A stretch of 64,000 nt of DNA, taken from Rhizomucor pusillus. Its lineage: Eukaryota; Mucoromycota; Mucoromycetes; Mucorales; Lichtheimiaceae. The notes below the pieces were generated by a model that worked only from the letters and a program-made list of their open reading frames with translations, searched no databases and was not told the DNA's origin. The stretch covers positions 1-64,000 of the forward strand of contig FWWN02000704.1 of assembly GCA_900175165.2 (NCBI GenBank), given 5' to 3'. This document shows, piece by piece, positions 56,376 to 64,000 of this stretch (position 1 is its first letter; every line of letters begins with the position of its first letter). Both the position numbers and the translations under genes were made by a program.

Positions 56376-57539
56376 ATGGACCCTGAAAAGCGGCGTAGTC
56401 GCGGCAACTTCGTTTACATTGTAGACCCATCATCCTCGTCGTCGTCGTCGTCAAATATTCAACGACACAAAGTTTACAGGAACGAAAACCATGCTTCACC
56501 AACGCACCGCACTGCCCAGCAAGCTCACTATCCTCACTGCAATCCTAAATTACACCGTTCGATTTCACCACCTCCGAGACTCACGATTGCGGAACGATTT
56601 ATGATGAAACATAGCCCAAGCGGGCATTCCATCCCGGGAGACACACGACACAACGGCGAGAAGACCGAGGTCAATCAAGATAGATACAGCATTGAAAAAG
56701 AAAGTGATCAGCAAGGAGAGCCGGTTTACTGCAACGTTGATACGCTGCCATCCCCGCAACAGCAACAATTATTGTTAGCGAGCAACGTCAAGCACCATCG
56801 AAACCTTAGCAGCAGCAGCAACAGCAGCAGCGGCAACGGCAATTTTGCCCAGAAGCCTCCATCAGAGTTTGATGTCAAGAGAAGCAGCGACCAAGAAGCG
56901 GCAGATGTGTGGCAGGGGAGAGAAGCTGCAAACTCAATCCAGCATCAAAGGCGTGGACCAGGGCAAAGACGATACAGGCACGCTGCATGCGCGATCGCAC
57001 TGTTTACGCTGATTTTGGTCGTCGCGGTGGGAGTTTTCGTATCGTGGCCACGCACACCTCTTGTTCGGATCAACGGACCGGCGATGTTGACGATGCCACC
57101 AAAGATATCAAAGACCGAGTACGTGAATGCTGCCGGAAACGTCGCTTTTGAGACTGGCTGGCTGGTCCGAGCCACGATCGATAGCAACGATAACTACATC
57201 CCGCTACCGTTCGCTCCCGACATTGTCGTCAAGGACGCGCTTACAGGCGTGGTCGTAGGCCATTTGGATACAAAGCAGTACCAAGTCGTAACTATACCTC
57301 CGCAGACATTAACGGATGTCACGCTGCCAATCCACGTTGATTACGAGGCACGGGATGCTTCTGATACAACATTTAGCAATTTGAAACGCGGATGCATGGC
57401 GGCTCCGGATGAACGCCGCGAATCACTGCAACTCCAATTTTGGATCACTCTGCATTATCCTGCTTTGGACACACTAGGCTACAAACCTTCTTTGGTGGCA
57501 TTGCCGGCAACGGGAGGATTTGCTTGTCCGCAAGCATAA
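56376..57539 (+). CDS. Type II single-pass membrane protein with extracytosolic beta domain
   Basis: A single exon encodes 387 residues from the first in-frame ATG (MDPEKRRSRGNF). Residues 1-205 are hydrophilic and cytosolic by the positive-inside rule, with Ser, Gln and Asn runs and a basic block before the membrane (QRRGPGQRRYRHA). One span follows (ACAIALFTLILVVAVGVFVSW). The remaining 155 residues are beta-rich: VRINGPAMLTMPPKI, VNAAGNVAFETGWLVRATIDS, FAPDIVVKDALTGVVVGHLD and VVTIPPQTLTDVTLPIHVDY. The pattern recalls LEA2/NDR1-like domains of fungal vacuolar or plasma-membrane proteins, which also have a span followed by such a domain. This is a fold-level guess. Two late Cys residues (CMAAP and ACPQA) could pair. 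No paralogue or pathway is evident. Confidence 0.7.
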   Translation: MDPEKRRSRGNFVYIVDPSSSSSSSSNIQRHKVYRNENHASPTHRTAQQAHYPHCNPKLHRSISPPPRLTIAERFMMKHSPSGHSIPGDTRHNGEKTEVNQDRYSIEKESDQQGEPVYCNVDTLPSPQQQQLLLASNVKHHRNLSSSSNSSSGNGNFAQKPPSEFDVKRSSDQEAADVWQGREAANSIQHQRRGPGQRRYRHAACAIALFTLILVVAVGVFVSWPRTPLVRINGPAMLTMPPKISKTEYVNAAGNVAFETGWLVRATIDSNDNYIPLPFAPDIVVKDALTGVVVGHLDTKQYQVVTIPPQTLTDVTLPIHVDYEARDASDTTFSNLKRGCMAAPDERRESLQLQFWITLHYPALDTLGYKPSLVALPATGGFACPQA

Positions 57540-57841
57540 ACTTTTGTAAATAAATACACATACAGAGAAAAACAAAGTAATACAATGGTCCTCTTCATTT
57601 CGGATTTTATTTGGTTTTCTTCTTGTTCCTGACTGCGAGATACATATCTGGGAATTGGCAGACAGTGCACTCGTATGGAAAGAAGTATGTAAAAGAAAGA
57701 GGGGGAGAGATAGAGGAGGGAGGGGGATCTGGTGGAAAAGCTTTTCATGCATGAAGGGAGTAAATGGAGAAAAGAAACAGAAAGACTAGTAATACTTATT
57801 TACATGATATTTGTTGTTGCTAATGATAAGCGGTGATGATT
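57540..57841. other. Convergent 3' spacer
   Basis: This 302-bp region separates the stop codons of the type II membrane protein and Met30-like genes. AAATAAATAC directly follows the first stop and may be its polyadenylation signal. A purine-rich tract (57690-57735) is present. No gene is seen. Confidence 0.4.
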
Positions 57842-59808
57842 TCATTTGTTGGCACTGTAGTCCCAAATACGAACATCGCCGTCATCAGACGCGGAAATGA
57901 TTTTGGTATCACTGAGAGCTACAGCAGTCACTGGACCGCTGTGACCCTCAAGGGCATGCATGCAACGTCCACTCTCCATATCCCACACACGCACTGTTCT
58001 GTCGTGCGATCCCGATACGATCCGGAGGCTGTCAAACGCTAAGCTCCAAACGCCTTCAACGTGACCAAACAGTGTGCGGAGACATTTTCCTGAAAAATCC
58101 CAAAGCTTGATCGTGTTATCAAGGGCAGCAGAGAAAATGATGGGGTTCTCTGAAAGCGAGGGCGGACACGTTTCGTTGCTCAAGTGCTGCTGTATTGGTC
58201 GACGATCGCCATTCTCAGTTGCGCAAGCTGGTTGGAAATCAAACCGACCGGTCAGGTGGTTGTTATTGTTATTGTTGTTGCCGTTGTTATTGCTGCTATT
58301 TGCCACAGTCGAAGGCATGATTGGCGTCATCTCCTGACCAAAACGATGCTTAAACCCCTTGGGGCTCGGCAACGCAACTTGAACTTGTCCGACATGTCCG
58401 CGGAAGACTTGGACGCATGATCTTGTACGCAGATCCCAAAGGCGTACCGTGGCATCATCGCCAGCCGAGAGTAGAAGATTGTCCTGAGGGCATAAACGTA
58501 CACAGTTTACCCATTCGGTGTGACCAGTGAGAGTACAACATTCCCCAGCCTGAAAATTCCAAACACGGATCGTGTAATCAGTAGAGCCGCTAGCCATCAA
58601 TTTCGAATTGAAATGCAGGCTAAGGACACCCCCTGTGTGACCCTCGAGCGTCCGTATACACCGACCGGTGTGCCAATCCCAAATCTTCAATGTGTGGTCC
58701 ATGGCGCCCGTCACCAGCTTTGCACTATCAAACTGCAATGCTCGAACACATCGCGTGTGACCTGTCAACTGGCGAATCTGCTCCCCCGTCTCTAGATTCC
58801 ATATTCTCACGGTCTTGTCGTATGAGCCAGTCATTAAAATGTTGCTTGCATCGCAAAATTGGACGCACATCACGCCATCTGTGTGCCCTTGGAGAACCCG
58901 CACGTTGTAGTTATTCCGGCGCCAGTTCCGTTCCACAACTAGCCGCTCGCTGTACACTTCCTTCCATGGTCTTCGTCGAGTTTCACATGTTGATCCGGCC
59001 GGATAGCTGCCGCTTTCAAAGGATTCGACTGAAGCTCCATTCTGGATCTTGCTGCGTTTAGGAGGCGATTCGAGGATATCTGCTGGTCCGCATGCAGTTC
59101 GCAGAGGTGAGTCGCTGGGTCGAATAGCCATAGCGGCGCGTTTGCGCACCAACGTTGCTGCTGCTGCTCGCTTCTTATCTAGCAATGGCAGGCCCCAACC
59201 GCATTTTGTACATTTCTTATCGATATGCTGCTCGCACATGCGGTGCCACAACGCATCGTCGTCTGCAAGCGCCTTCCACGTCCTAGATACCTGTGCAGCA
59301 TGGCACAGCGATTTTGCGTCCAAATAGGAGAAAATCCGAAGCGAGACCTCACGAGGAAGGATGCAGCTGAAGTCTATGCGCAACAGAGGTTTGATCTCAT
59401 CATACAGGAAAGAGAGCTGAGGCATACAGCATGTTGACAACAATCCCTTGAGAATGAGAATGCGCTGATCGGCCGGTGCAGCCGAGAACAAGGACCAAAT
59501 GTGCGTGATGGCAGCTTTGTCTTCTGTTGATAAACAGTCCATTTGCTAAAGACGTTAGTGTTAGTAAAGCTCTGTGCTTATGAGCGAGAATATTTGTGAC
59601 AACAAATTAGTACCCTTTGAACATCCTCAAAATTAAACGAGTCTGGCATGCGCTTCTTTGTCAAATCAGGCCGGTGGCGATAACACAGTTTTCTAGAATT
59701 GGAGATCTGCGTCGGTACATGGCGAGACAAAAAGCTTTGGTGAATATCCGGCGCAGAATTTGAGTCGAGTCTGTTTGTGTCATTCGATGGTTCGTCTTTG
59801 TCGTCCAT
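57842..59808 (-). CDS. MET30: Met30/sconB-like F-box and WD40 ubiquitin ligase adaptor
   Basis: Two exons (59808-59614 and 59545-57842) encode 632 residues. Met30-like proteins recruit substrates to the SCF ubiquitin ligase and control sulphur metabolism and the cell cycle. Exon 1 gives 65 mostly unstructured residues. Exon 2 has the Met30-type dimerisation segment (PADQRILILKGLLSTCCMPQ), then the F-box at residues about 127-170 (LPREVSLRIFSYLDAKSLCH, SRTWKALADDDALWHRMC) and the Cys-rich EQHIDKKCTKCGWGLPLL typical of the family. Seven WD40 repeats fill residues about 285-632, with GSYDKTVRIW, GAMDHTLKIW, GSTDYTIRVW, AGDDATVRLW, AALDNTIKLW, GSHDRTVRVW and ASDDGDVRIW endings. An Asn-rich insert interrupts repeat 5. 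The intron is 68 nt. Assignment to the Met30 group is strong. Confidence 0.93.
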
Positions 59809-61493
59809 AAAAGCTCAGGTGCAAGGAAAGATAGAAAGAAAAAAGCCAACAAGTGTCCCACGGATATTCGCTACCCCGTTCTGGCGCCCAAATGTTGATT
59901 CACCACCCTCGGCGGAAATTCCCAGCCGGTGGGTTCCTTGATTCGTCTTTTCCTCCGGCAACCTTTACCCCACCTTAGGAAAATCTGGGCAGACTGCTGA
60001 CAGAGCGCCAAAAATGCCTTTCTGATTAATCAACAAGATTATCTACAATGCTATGGGAGGTCGACTGTCTAAAACTCACAAAGCTGTGTAAGGGTGGAAA
60101 TACAGTTGATACCACTGTTGTGAATATGCTTCAATGTCTAATAGCTGACAAATGCAATTGTCTCTCTATTTACGTATTTGGAACAGATGGCACATGCCCC
60201 AAAAATTTAAATAAAACAATGACTGTCTATGTCTTGTCTGTTTGCTGTTATTAAGGTACAGTATGTCAGGTAATACCTCGAGCTATATGTTCCAGGTTTC
60301 AATCGTCTTGGTTACGTGCATTATTCAATATTTCGACATCGTCATTCATCCGAGGGAAATAAATGATAATACCAGATGTTATTCAATCTTTGTAAGATGT
60401 ATTTTTCCGCGTCATATGTCTGCTCCAATCTTTTACCCGTAATGTAAGTTGAGTGGGAGAAGGCACGGTGGCGCATTGTTACCCTATCGAGATAATTACT
60501 TCAAGCATAAGTTTATTCTGGAAACCAATCTCCTGTATTGCCATTAACCCTAACAGCTATGTCTTCTGAAAAAAAAAAACCTGTCTAGCAAGATATATCT
60601 TTATTTTCAGTGATCCCTTTCGAAGAAGTTCTTATGTAACAGACTCTACGGTTTCGCCTTACATCTTGCCTTCCCGATAGCATTACTACCGTGAACATTA
60701 TCTTTCCAAAAATTGTATCTTATAATGTCTGTCTCCAGAAAGAATAAGCAGAAGTATTGCCGGCATTTTCCTTGTTCTTTGCTGATATACCGCTTGTTTG
60801 TTAAGACTTTTTTTAATATTGATTAAAATAGAAGATGTCTACAACTCGACTTCGCAGGACAATCTGTTTGGTGCCGCAGAGCTCCAGACATGCAGATTCA
60901 AGATTACATCCGAAAGACTTACGATGATTTTTTCGAAGCACTTGAACGACCATAAGCAGAGTACGACTCTTCTTGCAGTAAAATCTATGCTATACAATAT
61001 CAAAAATGAGTACTGTAAGCATCTTGACTGCTATTTTCAATATTGTATTATCTTGCCAAAAATGACGGTACACTTTTCAATGAATGATTGTATACCTATA
61101 GCAATAAAATTCAGTGTAAAATGATTGTAGCAACCTAGTTAGTTGCATAGTCGCTTCGTTCACTTATTTCTATCTGTAGCTTTTGAATTTTTGAATATAA
61201 TCTATGGAATTTCATTGACGTCTGCTCGTTCCATCCTAAATATACCGTTGCTATGGAAAACATTCTGAAGATGGCAGGTGCCGTCGAGTAAAATGTCCAA
61301 CCTCTAGGGAGCGTCAGAGAAATTGACGTCTGTGCGTCTTCTTTGCTATGAAAATCGCCAGAAAATGTAATTTTTTCTACATGTTTAACTGCCCCATGTC
61401 TACAAATTTGAAAAGCTTTCATTTGGTACCAAGCATGCCTACGAACTGTGAAAAATTACCACAAGCTCATGAAAACAAAAAAATAAACAGGTT
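59809..61493. other. Gene-poor AT-rich region before the U6 gene
   Basis: The left 150 bp are the Met30-like gene promoter. The remainder is AT-rich with short frames, among them a 108-codon plus frame at 60798-61124 of AT-driven composition. A 95-codon minus frame at 61135-61422 is listed separately as a weak candidate. Confidence 0.4.
61135..61422 (-). CDS. Weak small ORF candidate, 95 residues
   Basis: An ATG-started frame reads MKAFQICRHGAVKHVEKITF and later LPRGWTFYSTAPAIFRMF. The composition looks more protein-like than the neighbouring frames. There is no recognised domain, no membrane segment and no intron evidence, and the U6 promoter lies just beyond its start. It may be a relic exon or chance. 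Confidence 0.25.
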   Translation of the reverse strand: MKAFQICRHGAVKHVEKITFSGDFHSKEDAQTSISLTLPRGWTFYSTAPAIFRMFSIATVYLGWNEQTSMKFHRLYSKIQKLQIEISERSDYATN

Positions 61494-61499
61494 TATAAG
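61494..61499 (+). promoter_or_regulatory. TATA box of the U6 snRNA gene
   Basis: TATAAG lies about 31-36 bases before the proposed U6 5' end. That is the usual spacing for the TATA element which, in U6 genes, directs RNA polymerase III initiation. Confidence 0.75.
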
Positions 61500-61529
61500 G
61501 CAAATCGGGGAAATCTCTTCCACCGCCAT

Positions 61530-61554
61530 GGTCTTCGGACCCTCTGGCACATAT

Positions 61555-61586
<32 letters not shown>

Positions 61587-61645
61587 GGCCCCTGCACAAG
61601 GATGACACTAAGCTTCGAGATGGATACGCTCTACGGAGCAACTTT
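61530..61645 (+). ncRNA. U6 spliceosomal snRNA
   Basis: U6 pairs with U4 and then with U2 and the 5' splice site to form the catalytic core of the spliceosome. The 5' end folds as GGTC-TTCG-GACC, a 4-bp stem with a UUCG tetraloop. The near-invariant central sequence follows: AAAATTGGAACGATACAGA, containing the ACAGA box, then GATTAGCATGGCC with the AGC catalytic triad, then TGCACAAGGATGACAC for the internal stem-loop. A run of eight T at 61643-61650 is a polymerase III terminator. The 3' part after the internal stem-loop (CTAAGCTTCGAGATGG) is more divergent than in yeasts. The true 5' end could be a few bases upstream. No intron is seen. Assignment is firm; the ends are approximate. Confidence 0.95.
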
Positions 61646-62402
61646 TTTTTGGCAACCTCTTCTTTTGCTTTGTTACTTTTCTCTTCAAGAGCTTGCTTCG
61701 AAGAGGATCGTTGTTTTGGGGCCTTTTTTTTCATTTGTCATCGCAAAAAAACTCAGTAGCACCCCTGCACCACCTCCGAAAGAAAACCATTCCAGTGAAG
61801 TTTTGTACAATGAAATATGGTCAAATAGACGAACAAGATGAAGGTTCCCACAGGCAGCTTTTACAGTATCTCTTGGAGGAAAATGTGGCGAATGGTGGGT
61901 AGATGCAAGCATCGAATTTTCACATGCACCTTGGCACCGGTACGTCATCACTGATGCATATATAGTTTTTGAAACAGTTGAATTGCTACTTCTTCTTGGG
62001 ACGACAAGCATTTCAATCTGAAGCAAATTCTCAAACAATACAGGGAAGGCTTTGGGATAAACAATTCCCGCCAAGATGAATATATTCGTTCAATTCTGAA
62101 TCTTCCTTCTCCAGTCATCAAGACGAAGGTGCAAAATTATCGTTGTTGCCTTCTACAGTGAATTTGTATTGTCTTTCTTGAAATCTAGTAGTGATATGTA
62201 GACGTACACCAGGCATTGGTCAAATCCAGGACGAAATTGAATGTATCTCTTATATTTAAAGGCTTGACCCTTATTGTGGTCTTTACAATAAGATGTACAT
62301 ACATATATTTACCTATCATGATGGAGCCTAGGATCCAAAAGATAACAGCGCCAGGCCTCTCAAAGTAATGCATCCATCAGTAGTTTACAAAATAATATAA
62401 GT
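61646..62402. other. Spacer with a possible orphan exon
   Basis: Between U6 and the KNH-like gene, all three plus frames are partly open. One, from 61982 to the stop at 62161 (59 codons without ATG), reads protein-like: SSWDDKHFNLKQILKQYREG and later NLPSPVIKTK. No upstream exon could be joined convincingly. A minus frame at 61685-62074 overlaps but lacks homology cues. The call is left open. Confidence 0.3.
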
Positions 62403-63635
62403 TTATCGTCGATGAGGTGATTGGGGCGTAGGCGATGGATGATGATATTCATGGTTTTCATAGTAAACCTCTGGAGGATATGCATGGTACTGCTGTTGTT
62501 CATCTCCCCAATATGCAGGGTAGTAATTCGTGTGCTGCTGGTGCTGTTGTTCAAAAGGCATCATGCTATACTGTTGCTGTGGTGGAATTGGGGCCAATGC
62601 AAGAGTGTAAGAACCCATCTGATAAAATTGAGGCTGCGCTGTTGGCAACGTTGGGGATGGCATTCTGTTGTCGTAGGTAGCTGCAGGAGGAGAGTAGGGT
62701 TCGTAGCCGGTGCTGTAGAATCGGCCCCCGCCCCCGTCCCCGTTGAAGCCGCCGGTATTCGTCGCTGTCATTTGTGGTGGCTCCTGCTGGAATCGAGGAC
62801 TAGCAAATATTTCTGATATCGCATCAATCTGTCCATCATGTTTATCGTCTGTCGTGGATCGCTTGCGCACAAGCAAAAACCCTCCAAAGACCTTATTTAT
62901 GCTCAAATTGGATTAGATTCTTAAACTTATTTTCCTTTTACATGGTTTCCTGAATCATACCAACGCGGCAGCGACTACGGATCCAATGGCTATCCCTGCT
63001 ATTTCTGGCGACGAGAGATTAGAGGAAGAGCCTTGGTCTCCTGATCCTTGCACGCTTTCGTGAGAGGACGATGGTTTCACGGAGCTCGAAGAAGAACTGC
63101 TGGACTGTGCCACTGATGAGGATACAGGTATTTTCGATGGCGATGATGATAATGATATTGACGACGAAGGACGTGATGCAGAGGAAGGTCCAATTGTTGG
63201 GAAAGAAAAGCTAGGCAAAATGTTGGAGAATGACGATGTTGGCCGAGCAATTCCGCCCGACGACGAGAAACCAGTAGCAATGTCCTGAAAAAATGTAATG
63301 GGTCCGGCTGTAGCAACCATTCCATTGTTTCCTTGTAACCTCAGGTGATAATTCGATCCTGGCTTTATTGTACTCGGTGCTGTCACAATTGCGTATGCAG
63401 TCTCTGCAGAAATATTCTGTGCTAGCGTTCCTGTAATCTGAAGAGCTGCGCTGCTCGGTCCTTCTGCGAGTTGAATCGTAATTGATGTCACAAGAGGGTC
63501 TGAAGTCCAAGCAACCCGAAACATGGCATGAAGCCCAATTCTACTGTTGGATGCCGGGCTCGTTATTGAAAAAGCTGTCGTTCCGTAGAAGAATAGTATT
63601 GATAATAGGAAAATACAAGTCAATCCAGCTGACAT
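62403..63635 (-). CDS. KNH-like cell-surface protein with Ser-rich stalk and membrane span
   Basis: Two exons (63635-62961 and 62891-62403) joined over a 69-nt intron encode 387 residues. A signal peptide (SAGLTCIFLLSILFFYGTTA) precedes a beta-sandwich domain of about 95 residues: FSITSPASNSRIGLHAMFRV, AWTSDPLVTSITIQLAEG, LAQNISAETAYAIVTAP and GSNYHLRLQGNNGM. This matches the Kre9/Knh1 N-terminal domain of fungal wall proteins. A Ser/Thr/Pro stalk of about 90 residues follows, likely O-glycosylated. Then comes one span formed across the intron (IAGIAIGSVVAAALVFGGFLLV) with a basic stop-transfer RKR. The cytosolic tail of about 150 residues is rich in Pro, Gln and Tyr. A wall-integrity sensor layout is suggested by analogy, not shown. 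The gene has no GPI signal because the tail continues past the span. Confidence 0.82.
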
Positions 63636-64000
63636 GATGAAAAGATTAAACGAGAGACTAAGTAAATGACAACAAAGGAAGAGGGAAAAAATTTATTTGT
63701 TTAGTATCCGGGTTTTCACAATGGCTACACAAGGCGATGTAGTACCAGCGCACACAGAGTGAGAAAACAACGAGCTTCTAAGAGATGAGATCACAAAAAG
63801 CTTGTTTTCGCCTCCGCTGCGCTCTTCGTTGATGATAATACTATTTCATACTTCAAAATTGCTCTGCACTTTTGTAATTTATATAATACAGTCATAATTT
63901 GGGCTCAATGGGTCACTGAAAGGTTTGCAGGACCATTGCTTGCATTTTTCATGTTCTCGCATCAACTTCCGTGCTTTAAAATAACAAATATGTCGAAAAA
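63636..64000. other. Right-edge spacer, promoter of the KNH-like gene
   Basis: The last 365 bases carry the promoter of the KNH-like gene read leftwards. No gene or RNA feature is seen. A gene starting beyond the window edge cannot be excluded. Confidence 0.4.

Noticed and set aside
61456..61734. Minus-strand 92-codon frame across the U6 locus
   Set aside because: It is antisense to the strongly conserved U6 snRNA.

Overview
The window is a gene-dense nuclear segment from a fungus, most likely an early-diverging (Mucoromycota-type) filamentous fungus. Genes carry many short introns, mostly 50-110 nt, with GT-AG ends and CTAAC/CTGAC-like branch sites. There are no operons. Fungal marker genes include a myosin-motor chitin synthase, a Zn2Cys6 regulator, a Met30-like F-box/WD40 protein and a KNH-like cell-surface protein. 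The phylum assignment is an inference from gene style; species was not determined.

Left part (1-12 kb): COQ4 for ubiquinone synthesis, an unrecognised protein with a KEN box, an NSUN-type RNA methyltransferase, a START/SRPBCC membrane protein, a secreted I9 protease-inhibitor-like peptide, cohesin subunit RAD21/SCC1, a small disordered protein and a 1-Cys peroxiredoxin.

Middle part (12-31 kb): a rhodanese-methyltransferase fusion, alanine-glyoxylate aminotransferase, an MFSD6-like transporter convergent with a 13-exon sugar porter, an F-box protein sharing a 171-bp promoter with a Mn-type CDF transporter, a SAM-PH protein with a CAA repeat, linker histone H1, ribose-5-phosphate isomerase and a Zn2Cys6-PAS transcription factor. 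A 4.1-kb gene-poor, AT-rich stretch follows (31.2-35.3 kb) and holds at most a degraded coding fragment.

Right part (35-64 kb): a MAPEG-like membrane protein, a secretory EF-hand protein, a 1,870-residue myosin-chitin synthase, NOP58 of the box C/D snoRNP, a Na+/H+ antiporter convergent with a TBC Rab-GAP, a type II membrane protein, the Met30-like protein, a U6 snRNA gene with its own TATA box, and a KNH-like surface protein.

Most genes are unrelated housekeeping neighbours. The least ordinary things are gene-structure details (a 5-nt microexon, a GC-AG intron, a tandem NAGNAG acceptor), the rhodanese-methyltransferase fusion, a repeat-bearing chitin synthase tail and a perfect hairpin between H1 and RPI1. 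I saw no convincing new multi-gene system. No tRNA, rRNA, transposon or CRISPR array could be supported. All exon joins were worked out by hand from splice signals, reading frame and family conservation.
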